Positions 17,800-24,974 of a stretch of DNA of 64,000 bases are shown piece by piece. The notes beneath the pieces are model-generated. The model was given only the letters and a program-made list of their open reading frames with translations, searched no databases and was not told where the DNA came from. Numbering within the stretch: the stretch's first letter is position 1; each line of letters opens with the position of its first letter. Source of the stretch: Rhodanobacter sp. C03 (lineage in GTDB: Bacteria > Pseudomonadota > Gammaproteobacteria > Xanthomonadales > Rhodanobacteraceae); contig NZ_MUNT01000001.1 of NCBI RefSeq assembly GCF_002001175.1, positions 1,240,001-1,304,000 on the forward strand. The letters are read 5' to 3'. A program made the translations under genes and the position numbers.

Positions 17800-19425
17800 A
17801 TGGCCGATGTCTTCGTTTCCTACTCCCGCCGCGACAAGGCTCGCGTCGCACCGCTCGTGGCGGCGATCGAGGCGCGGGGGTGGTCGGTCTGGTGGGATCC
17901 GGAAATCCTTCCCGGCCAGGAGTTCGACCGCCAGATCGATGCCGAACTGAAGATCGCTGCCGCTGTCCTGGTCGTCTGGACCGCGCATTCGGTAGATTCG
18001 CGCTGGGTTCGCGGCGAGGCGCGTGACGCCGCCGATCGCGACATCCTCGTTCCCGTGCGATTCGATAACGCGATTCTGCCGATCGATGTGCGCGCATTCC
18101 ATACCATCGAACTCGACGATGCGGCGGTGTCCGCTGGCGGCCCGCAACTCAATGAACTGCTGCAGGCACTCGAAGGCCAGATCGCCCGGCATGCCGGGCG
18201 CCCACCTGAGTCGGTGAAGTCCGTTCCGCTACCGTCTGTTCCAGGCGTCGCATCCACACGCGTGGCCATCTGCGTGCTGCCGTTCGGGAACCTGAGCGCC
18301 GATCCCGGGCAGCAATACCTGAGTGACGGCATCACCGAGGACATCATTACCGAGCTGTCGCGTTGGCGTTTCCTTGCGGTGCGTTCGCGCTCGGCGTCGT
18401 TTCGCTACCGCGGCGACGCTGTCGATGTGAAACTCGTGGCCCGCGAATTGAATGTGCGTTTCATCGTCGAGGGCGGCATCCGGCGCATGGGCGAACGCAT
18501 CCGCATCACCGCACAATTGATCGACACCGAAACTGGCGACCACATCTGGGCCGAGAAATTCGACCGTGAGTCGGCCGACATCTTCAACGTGCAGGATGAG
18601 GTCGTGCGAACGATCGTCAGCACGCTCGTCGGTCGCGTGCAGGTGTCGCATGCCGAACGGGCGCGCAAGAATCCGGCGAATCTCGCGGCCTACGAATACG
18701 TGCTGAAGGGCAATGCATTGTCCTGGGACGATCCGGGTGGTGCGGAGGAAGCGAAGAAGCTGTTCGAGAAAGCTATCGAGCTCGATTCCGGCTATGGCAT
18801 GGCCCACGCGTTACTGGCCTCCATCCGCTCCGGGCAGTGGCGCGACGGTCCAGACGACTCGGACGCGCTTCTCGCGGAAGCGTATGTGCTGGCACGGCGG
18901 GCGGTCGAACTGGACGAAAACGACAGCACCTGCTTTTCCATCATGGCGCAGGTCTGCCTGCTGCGGCGCTCGTTCGACATGGCACTGCAACACATGCAGC
19001 GGGCAATCGAGATCAATCCGAACAACCAATGGAACAACGCCGATATGGGCATCATCCTGATCTATCTCGGTCAGCCCGAAGAAGCATTGGCGTGGTTCAA
19101 GCGGGCCAAGGAGATTGATCCGTACTTCGATCAGCCATGGTATTGGCGCTCGATCGGCCAGGCACTCATGAGCCTGCATCGGGACGAGGAAGCACTGGCG
19201 ATGTTCGAACACCTGTCCGCCAGCCACTACCGGTCCGCCGCGTTTTCTGCCTGCTGCCATGCCCGGCTCGGGAACATGGACCAGGCCCGCACCAGCGCGT
19301 CCACCTGCGTGGCGATGAAACCCGATTTCTCCATGCGACATTTCATGAGCAAGGAGCCGTACAAAAAAACGGCCGATGCCGAGCACCTGGCCGAAAGCCT
19401 GCTGCTGGCCGGCTTGCCGACTTGA
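17800..19425 (+). CDS. Soluble TIR/TolB-like/TPR protein
   Basis: 541 aa, start at the ATG after GAAGGTGG. The TIR domain (about 1-125) carries Glu73 in RWVRGEARDAADRD, the position of the catalytic Glu in TIR NADases. A TolB/FlgO-like domain (about 148-290) is recognisable by VAICVLPFGNLSADPGQQYLSDG, FIVEGGIRRMGERIRITAQL and GDHIWAEKFDRE. This domain usually links adenylate cyclase or winged-helix outputs to TPRs. TPR repeats follow (about 305-500). No transmembrane helix or signal peptide is visible. A DUF924 gene follows 20 bp later, so the two are probably cotranscribed. Confidence 0.9.
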   Translation: MADVFVSYSRRDKARVAPLVAAIEARGWSVWWDPEILPGQEFDRQIDAELKIAAAVLVVWTAHSVDSRWVRGEARDAADRDILVPVRFDNAILPIDVRAFHTIELDDAAVSAGGPQLNELLQALEGQIARHAGRPPESVKSVPLPSVPGVASTRVAICVLPFGNLSADPGQQYLSDGITEDIITELSRWRFLAVRSRSASFRYRGDAVDVKLVARELNVRFIVEGGIRRMGERIRITAQLIDTETGDHIWAEKFDRESADIFNVQDEVVRTIVSTLVGRVQVSHAERARKNPANLAAYEYVLKGNALSWDDPGGAEEAKKLFEKAIELDSGYGMAHALLASIRSGQWRDGPDDSDALLAEAYVLARRAVELDENDSTCFSIMAQVCLLRRSFDMALQHMQRAIEINPNNQWNNADMGIILIYLGQPEEALAWFKRAKEIDPYFDQPWYWRSIGQALMSLHRDEEALAMFEHLSASHYRSAAFSACCHARLGNMDQARTSASTCVAMKPDFSMRHFMSKEPYKKTADAEHLAESLLLAGLPT

Positions 19426-19445
19426 ACCCGCGACCTGGAGGAATG

Positions 19446-20021
19446 ATGTCAGCTAGCACGCATGAATCCGAAGCCATCGAGCCAGCGTGGGTCGGCGATG
19501 TTCTGCGCTTCTGGTTTGAGGAGCTCTCGCATGCCGACTGGTTCAAGAAGAATGACGCGCTTGATGCGCGCATCCGCGATCATTTTTTCGACTTGCACGC
19601 ACACCTGCTTGCGGAAGAGGAACGTGGACTGGCGGCGCCACGCACCATGCTCGCCGCGGTGATCGTACTCGACCAGTTTTCGCGCAATATCTTCCGCGAT
19701 GATGCGCGTGCCTACGCTGCCGATCCGCTCGCGCGCCGGATCGCCCGCTCCGCCATCGACCAAGGTTACGACGCCACGATGGCAGTCCAGGAAAAGCGCT
19801 TCCTCTATCTCCCGTTCGAGCACAGCGAGGATGTTCACGACCAGCAGCTGTCAGTCAATCTGACTGAACCGCTCGGCGATCCGGAAATGACCGAGTACGC
19901 GATTGCGCATCAGGTCATCATCGATCGCTTTGGCCGCTTTCCGCACCGCAACGCCACCCTGGGTCGACGCTCGACGCCGGAGGAGATCGCGTTCCTGAAG
20001 TCGCCGATGAGTTCGTTCTGA
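19446..20021 (+). CDS. DUF924 family protein
   Basis: 191 aa cytosolic, helical protein. Of two adjacent ATGs (19443 and 19446) the second has a normal 4-nt spacing from GGAGG. It shows the DUF924 pattern: VLRFWFEELSHADWFKKNDALDARIRDHF near the N-terminus, VIVLDQFSRNIFRDDARAYAADPLA, then FLYLPFEHSEDVHDQQLSV and FGRFPHRNATLGRRSTPEE. The fold is TPR-like and the function unknown. Only 20 bp separate it from the soluble TIR gene, so it may act in the same unit. Confidence 0.88.
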   Translation: MSASTHESEAIEPAWVGDVLRFWFEELSHADWFKKNDALDARIRDHFFDLHAHLLAEEERGLAAPRTMLAAVIVLDQFSRNIFRDDARAYAADPLARRIARSAIDQGYDATMAVQEKRFLYLPFEHSEDVHDQQLSVNLTEPLGDPEMTEYAIAHQVIIDRFGRFPHRNATLGRRSTPEEIAFLKSPMSSF

Positions 20022-20084
20022 ATGGTTCCGCGGAGCGTAGTCACGATGGGTCAGGATCGGCTTTGACTTTTTTGTCGTGGAAAA

Positions 20085-20112
20085 GAAAAGGTGCCGGGGA
20101 GAATTCCTGATA
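20085..20112. repeat. Short interspersed repeat, copy D
   Basis: GAAAAGGTGCCGGGGAGAAT followed by TCCTGATA: GCCGGG (20093-20098), 7-nt spacer, CCTGAT. It is the most diverged copy and lies 64 bp after the DUF924 stop, closing the 15.3-20.1 kb cluster. Confidence 0.6.
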
Positions 20113-20208
20113 CAGAACCCATGGGGCGGAGGAAGTCGAATCCGGTACGAGGGCAGTTGTCGCGCAGAGCTATCCGAAAAATCTTGACCAGCCCGGCGCT
20201 ACCTGTTG

Positions 20209-21147
20209 TCACGGTTCGACGATGACCGCCCTGCGGATGTAGTGGTGGGCGGCATCGCGATCGCGCGACGCTTCGTCGCAAAGCCATTCGCGAAACATGG
20301 CGATCTTGCCGCTGTGCTGTCGGGCGATCGGGAAGGTAAACCAGAAGGCGCGGCCATCGCTGGCGACGGCATCATGCGCTGGCACCAGTCGACCGGCTTC
20401 GATCTCGTTGCGGAACAGGATTGGCGAGCCGATCGCGATGCCGTGGCCGGCCACCGCCGCAGCGATGTCCAGGTATTCGGCGGACAGATGAGTGCCGAAC
20501 CGGCCGTGCAGGACGACGTCGTCGAAACCCCGTGTGCGGTACCACAGCGTCCACCAGTCGGACCGGCCTAGTAGCGGAACGTCCAGTGGACGGCGCGGGT
20601 CGGCGATGCTTGCGGCGGCGTCCTTCAGCGCCGGTGCGCACAGCGGCATGAAGATGCTGGGAAGCAGTTCGGTCGTGCGCAGACCCGGCCAGCGGCCATG
20701 GCCGTTGCGGATGGCTGCGTCGAAATGACCGGCGCTGAGGTCTTGAGCGTCTGGCGACAGGTCGAGGTCGAGTGCGATTTCCGGATGTTTCGCGCGGAAG
20801 CGGCCGAGCTTCGGTGTCAGCCAGCTGGTGCCAAGAGTTGGCAGGGTCGTCAGCGACAGTCGCGCCTCGTCCACGTTGGCGGCGCGGATGAAACTGGCGC
20901 GCAAGGCGGCGAAGGCGTTGATGGCTTCATGCGCGACCAGCTGACCGGGCTCGGTCAGTTCCACCCGCTGCGGGTAACGTGCAAACAACCTTACGCCGAT
21001 CTGCTCCTCAAGACGGCGCACGTGGTAGCTGACGGATGCTGCTGTGGTGTCGAGTTCCTGTGCCGCCCGCGCGAAACTGCCCAGGCGGGCCGCGGCTTCG
21101 AACGCACGGATGGCCAAAAGGGACGGGAAGCGGTGCGGATCGACCAT
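20209..21147 (-). CDS. LysR-family transcriptional regulator (GcvA-like)
   Basis: 312 aa. The N-terminal winged helix (about 6-65) reads FPSLLAIRAFEAAARLGSFARAAQELDTTAASVSYHVRRLEEQIGVRLF, in several conserved blocks. The periplasmic-binding-like effector domain (about 90-300) includes LTTLPTLGTSWLTPKLGRF and GHGIAIGSPILFRNEIEAGRLV, typical of the GcvA subgroup. It is divergent from the Tat-exported DUF1579-like gene (100 bp between starts), its most likely target. The inducer is unknown. Confidence 0.92.
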   Translation of the reverse strand: MVDPHRFPSLLAIRAFEAAARLGSFARAAQELDTTAASVSYHVRRLEEQIGVRLFARYPQRVELTEPGQLVAHEAINAFAALRASFIRAANVDEARLSLTTLPTLGTSWLTPKLGRFRAKHPEIALDLDLSPDAQDLSAGHFDAAIRNGHGRWPGLRTTELLPSIFMPLCAPALKDAAASIADPRRPLDVPLLGRSDWWTLWYRTRGFDDVVLHGRFGTHLSAEYLDIAAAVAGHGIAIGSPILFRNEIEAGRLVPAHDAVASDGRAFWFTFPIARQHSGKIAMFREWLCDEASRDRDAAHHYIRRAVIVEP

Positions 21148-21247
21148 AAGTCTGCCTTATGCTGCAGGTCCGCTTTCGCGTGGTCAACCGTGCGCCGTAT
21201 TCGCCATGATCAGGATCCTGTTCCTCGCCTCCGCAAGGATCCGTCTC

Positions 21248-22363
21248 ATGCCTTCCCATCCTGCCATCCCGTTTTCGCGTCGTACGTTCCTCAGGACCCT
21301 GGCGCTGGCCGGCGGGGCCGCGGTACTTGGCCTGCCGGAGTGGGTCGGGGCGCGGCCTGGTTCGCCCGTGGTGGCAAGCGGCAGGCTCATGGAACACGAC
21401 GATCACATGCGCGACTGGGCGTGGCTGGTCGGCAACTGGGACGTGTGGCACCGTCGGTTGAAGGAACGCCTGGCCGGCGACACACATTGGCAGACGTTTA
21501 CCGGCCGCAGCGCGTTGTGGCTGACCATGGGTGGTCTGGGAACGATCGACGACAACGTGATCGAGCTGCCCGGCGATCCCTACCGTGGACTCACCTTGCG
21601 CGCGTTCGACCCCGACAGCGGCAAGTGGTCGATCTGGTGGCTCGACGGGCGCAACCCGGCGCACATCGATCCACCCGTGCTGGGCGGCTTCCACGGCGAT
21701 ACCGGCCTCTTCGTCGGGCATGACACGCTCAAGGGCCGTCCGATCACGATGCGCTTCCGCTGGAACGACATCCACAGCTCACGGCCATGGTGGGAGCAGG
21801 CGTTCTCCGCCGACGACGGTGCCAGCTGGGAGGTCAACTGGCGCAACTACTTCACGCGTACCTCGCCTGTGCCGACGCCGCTGCCCAGATTGGCGGGTGC
21901 GCCGCACGACTTCGATTTCCTGGTGGGGTCGTGGAACGTACGGCACCGCCGCCTTCGCCACCGTTTGGTCGGCAATCGCGACTGGGACAGCTTCGGCGGC
22001 ACGCTGGTCAACTGGCCGGTGCTTGGCGGGTATGGCAACGCAGGCGACAACGTCATGGCCTTGCCCTCCGGCACGATACGCGGCATTGGCCTGCGCGCCT
22101 TCGACCGGGCGAGCGGGCAGTGGCTGAGCTGGTGGCTCGATGGCGGGACGCCCTCGGTCATCGAGCCACCCGTGCGCGGTCGCCGCACGGGCGACGTCGG
22201 CACCTTCATCGGCGACGACCAGTTGGATGGCCGTCCGATCAAGACGCGCGTGGTCTGGTCGCGCATCACCCCGCACTCGGCGCGCTGGGAACAGTCCTGC
22301 TCGGCGAACGGTGGTGCGACCTGGGAGCTGAACTGGGTCAGCGACTTTGCGCGAACGACCTGA
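21248..22363 (+). CDS. Tat-exported protein with two tandem DUF1579-like domains
   Basis: 371 aa. A twin-arginine signal, FSRRTFLRTLALAGGAAVLG (about 9-28), is clear. Two homologous domains follow (about 45-205 and 212-371). Each opens with an aspartate-rich WLVGNWDVWHRRLKERL / FLVGSWNVRHRRLRHRL block, contains SIWWLDGRNPAHIDPPVLGG / LSWWLDGGTPSVIEPPVRG, and ends with a WEQ-x-S-A-x-x-GA-x-WE-x-NW motif. The same closing motif occurs in the single-domain protein at 4886. Tat export implies folding, perhaps with a cofactor, before secretion; no cofactor site is obvious. Confidence 0.85.
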   Translation: MPSHPAIPFSRRTFLRTLALAGGAAVLGLPEWVGARPGSPVVASGRLMEHDDHMRDWAWLVGNWDVWHRRLKERLAGDTHWQTFTGRSALWLTMGGLGTIDDNVIELPGDPYRGLTLRAFDPDSGKWSIWWLDGRNPAHIDPPVLGGFHGDTGLFVGHDTLKGRPITMRFRWNDIHSSRPWWEQAFSADDGASWEVNWRNYFTRTSPVPTPLPRLAGAPHDFDFLVGSWNVRHRRLRHRLVGNRDWDSFGGTLVNWPVLGGYGNAGDNVMALPSGTIRGIGLRAFDRASGQWLSWWLDGGTPSVIEPPVRGRRTGDVGTFIGDDQLDGRPIKTRVVWSRITPHSARWEQSCSANGGATWELNWVSDFARTT

Positions 22364-22572
22364 GAGCTTTTCCTTCTCCAATGCGAGCATACCGAAGGCG
22401 ATTTTCGCAACGTCGTGTCAGAGCATCGGCACCATGCAGGGAACAAAAGGATCGGTCGTTTTTGCCCGCGTCGACCTCCGATAAGATCGGTGCTGTCCAA
22501 ATCACCGAACCTCGCGCGTCATGGGAATGGCGGCGCACACTGCCTGCCGATTACTCAATGCGGAGAATCCCG

Positions 22573-22920
22573 ATGCAATATCTGTTGATGCTGTATTCAA
22601 ACGAGAACGGATGGTCGCAGATGACGCCGGCCGAACAGGAGCAGGGTGTCGCGGCCTATGGGGCGTATACGCAGGCGCTGAAGACGGCGGGTGTACTGGT
22701 TGGCTCGAACCGCCTGCAAAGCAGCACGACTGCAACCACCGTGCATGTGGTGGACGGCAAATCGCAGGTGCTCGATGGCCCCTACATCGACTCCAAGGAG
22801 CAGTTGGCCGGCTACTACCTGATCGACGTACCTGACCTGGATGCGGCGCTTGCCTGGACGGCACGTTGCCCCGGGGCGAGCCATGGCACGATCGAAGTGC
22901 GGCCGGTGTGGAGCATGTAG
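22573..22920 (+). CDS. YciI/YCII-related (DGPF-type) protein
   Basis: 115 aa. A ferredoxin-like YCII domain runs from QYLLMLYSNENGW to GTIEVRPVW, with the LDGPYIDSKEQLAGYYLIDV motif that defines the DGPF subgroup. The ATG used has GGAG upstream; another ATG at 22558 is possible. The 3' end overlaps the following ECF sigma gene by about 13 bp. DGPF proteins are the standard genomic partners of ECF42-type sigma factors, which supports a functional pair. Enzymatic activity is unknown. Confidence 0.9.
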   Translation: MQYLLMLYSNENGWSQMTPAEQEQGVAAYGAYTQALKTAGVLVGSNRLQSSTTATTVHVVDGKSQVLDGPYIDSKEQLAGYYLIDVPDLDAALAWTARCPGASHGTIEVRPVWSM

Positions 22921-24173
22921 GGTTGGGTCGCGCGGCGCTGGCGCGCAGTATCGCGGACGCCGTCGCGCGCCGCAGCTACGGCAAGCTGATCGCCTTTCTG
23001 GCCGCCGCCATGCGTGACGTGGCGGCGGCCGAGGATGCGTTGTCGGAAGCGTTTGCCGCGGCGTTGGCGGACTGGCCGCTCAACGGTTGTCCGGCGAATC
23101 CGGAGGCATGGTTGCTGACCGTGGCCCGGCGCAAGGGGATCGATGGCATCCGGCGCCGTCACAGTGGCGAAGCAGCGGCCGTGCAGTTGCAGATCCTGGC
23201 GGAGGTCGGCGAGACCACATCGGCGGTGATGGATGACGCGGCCATTCCGGATCGGCGCCTGGCGCTGCTGTTCGCCTGCGCGCATCCAGCCATCGATGCG
23301 GGCATCCGCGCGCCGTTGATGTTGCAGGCCGTACTCGGGCTGGATGCGAAGACCATCGCCTCGGCGTTTCTCGCTTCACCTGACGCCATGGGCAAACGCC
23401 TGGGGCGGGCGAAACAGAAGATCCGCGAGGCCGGCATCCCGTTTGCCATCCCCACACGCGACGAGCTGGCCGGACGGCTGGACGGTGTGCTGGATGCGAT
23501 CTACGCCGCCTTTGCGGAGGGTTGGAGCGATCCCGGCGGCACCGATGTGATCCGGCGTGATCTCACCGCCGAAGCGTTGTTCCTCGCTGGTCTGGTGGCC
23601 GGGCTGCTGCCGCAGGAACCAGAGGCGCTGGGCCTGCTGGCCTGCATGCTACATGCGGAGGCACGGCGCCGCGCGCGCCGCAATACGGACGGCGACTACG
23701 TACCGCTGGCCGAGCAGGATGTCGCGCGGTGGGATGCCGCGATGATCGCCGAGGCCGAAGCGCTGCTGTTGCGTGCAAGCGCGCTGGGTCACATCGGTCG
23801 TTATCAGCTCGAAGCGGCGCTGCAGTCCGCGCATGTCGAGCGTCGCTGCAGCGGGCGCACTGACTGGACGCCCGAGGTACAGATTTACGACGCACTACTC
23901 GCTCTTTCCGGTTCGCCGGTGGTCGCCCTCAATCGCGCGCTGGCCATCGCGGAACTGCAAGGTCCGCGCGCCGCACTCGAGATCGTGGATGCACTCGCTG
24001 CCGACGGCCGGCTCGTCGACTACCAACCCTACTGGGCAGCACGCGCGACGCTGTTGACCAGAACCCATGCCTACCCCGAAGCTCGCGCTGCCTTCGACAT
24101 CGCGATCGGCCTCGCCGGCGACCCCGCCGTCCGGCGCTTCCTGCAGGGACGGCAGGCTGAATTACCGCGCTGA
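22908..24173 (+). CDS. ECF42-type RNA polymerase sigma factor with C-terminal TPR-like extension
   Basis: 421 aa from a GTG inside the end of the YciI gene; an ATG at 22866 is the alternative. Sigma-70 region 2 is seen in FLAAAMRDVAAAEDALSEAFAAALADWP and PEAWLLTVARRKGIDGIRRR. Region 4 is FLASPDAMGKRLGRAKQKIREAGI. A long C-terminal part (about 190-421, DUF6596 plus TPR-like helices such as VVALNRALAIAELQGPRAALEIVDAL) replaces an anti-sigma factor, as in the ECF42 group. No anti-sigma gene is adjacent. Likely it transcribes its own YciI operon. Confidence 0.88.
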   Translation: MEHVGLGRAALARSIADAVARRSYGKLIAFLAAAMRDVAAAEDALSEAFAAALADWPLNGCPANPEAWLLTVARRKGIDGIRRRHSGEAAAVQLQILAEVGETTSAVMDDAAIPDRRLALLFACAHPAIDAGIRAPLMLQAVLGLDAKTIASAFLASPDAMGKRLGRAKQKIREAGIPFAIPTRDELAGRLDGVLDAIYAAFAEGWSDPGGTDVIRRDLTAEALFLAGLVAGLLPQEPEALGLLACMLHAEARRRARRNTDGDYVPLAEQDVARWDAAMIAEAEALLLRASALGHIGRYQLEAALQSAHVERRCSGRTDWTPEVQIYDALLALSGSPVVALNRALAIAELQGPRAALEIVDALAADGRLVDYQPYWAARATLLTRTHAYPEARAAFDIAIGLAGDPAVRRFLQGRQAELPR

Positions 24174-24267
24174 GTCGGTCCCTGTGCACTGGATTGGAAA
24201 AGGGCTCTGCCCCGCCTTGATCGGGAGTAGGCTACGCGGCACTTGCCTGGATAAGGAGGAAACCGCG

Positions 24268-24726
24268 ATGAACAAGCTGATGATTTCCGTTGTGGCTGTG
24301 CTCGCGATGCCGATTGGGACGGCCTATGCCATCGATCACCCACCAACGAAGGAAGGACTCTGGCTGGTCCGGATCCAGACCATTGGTAATCCAGGCGGCA
24401 AGAAGTCCGAGAACACGATGAAGGTTTGCCGCGACCATGCTTCCGACAAGGCGGGAGAGGCAGTGATGAGAAATATGAAGGGTTGCACCATCAGCAACGA
24501 AAGCCTCAGTGGCAATGTGTATTCCCTCGCAATGCATTGTGCCATCGCAGGTACGGTGATTGACTCGAAGGCAGCGACCACGTTCCAGAGTGACGCGGCA
24601 GTGCACTCCGAATCCCATGTCAGCTACACCCCCGCCATGAATGGCGAAACGGATCAAACGATGATCAGTGACCAGACATACCTGGGCAGCTGCCCGGCCG
24701 GGATGAAGCCGGGCATCGTGCATTAG
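24268..24726 (+). CDS. Secreted DUF3617 family protein
   Basis: 152 aa, start set by an AAGGAGGA ribosome binding site 6 bp upstream. Signal peptide NKLMISVVAVLAMPIGTAYA, then the DUF3617 pattern: PPTKEGLWLVRIQTIG near the N-terminus, paired cysteines in MKVCRDHAS and MKGCTISNES, MHCAIAGTVID, and a C-terminal strand ending TYLGSCPAGMKPG. Four or more cysteines suggest disulfides in the periplasm. Function is unknown. Downstream of the sigma gene by 94 bp, apparently a separate unit. Confidence 0.85.
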   Translation: MNKLMISVVAVLAMPIGTAYAIDHPPTKEGLWLVRIQTIGNPGGKKSENTMKVCRDHASDKAGEAVMRNMKGCTISNESLSGNVYSLAMHCAIAGTVIDSKAATTFQSDAAVHSESHVSYTPAMNGETDQTMISDQTYLGSCPAGMKPGIVH

Positions 24727-24974
24727 CCACGAAGGCAGCGCCGGATGTAAGGGGTCGAAGCAGGGGCTGGAGTGCGATTTCCTAGATCGAAGGGTTGCAG
24801 GAGTGCCGATTTTGGCGGGGCCGTCATGACCTTGCCCCAGTAGCCCGCGAAAACGGTCAGGCCGTCACCCTCACCGGGATATGCGATAGTCCACGCATCG
24901 GTCTTCGGGACCGACGGCCGATAGGCGCGCTGCTGGATGGCAGGCCGGGTCGCAGGGGAGCGATTGGATTGCAC
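24727..24974. other. Intergenic region before the propeller-GGDEF gene
   Basis: 248 bp. The GGDEF frame stays open upstream but contains no secretion signal and no plausible ribosome binding site. I see no other gene, hairpin or clear promoter here. Confidence 0.4.

Noticed and set aside
11937-20021. The TIR region as a classical defence island
   Set aside because: No restriction, Cas, Thoeris ThsA, CBASS or retron gene is adjacent, and the flanks are transporters and peptidases; defence remains only a hypothesis.
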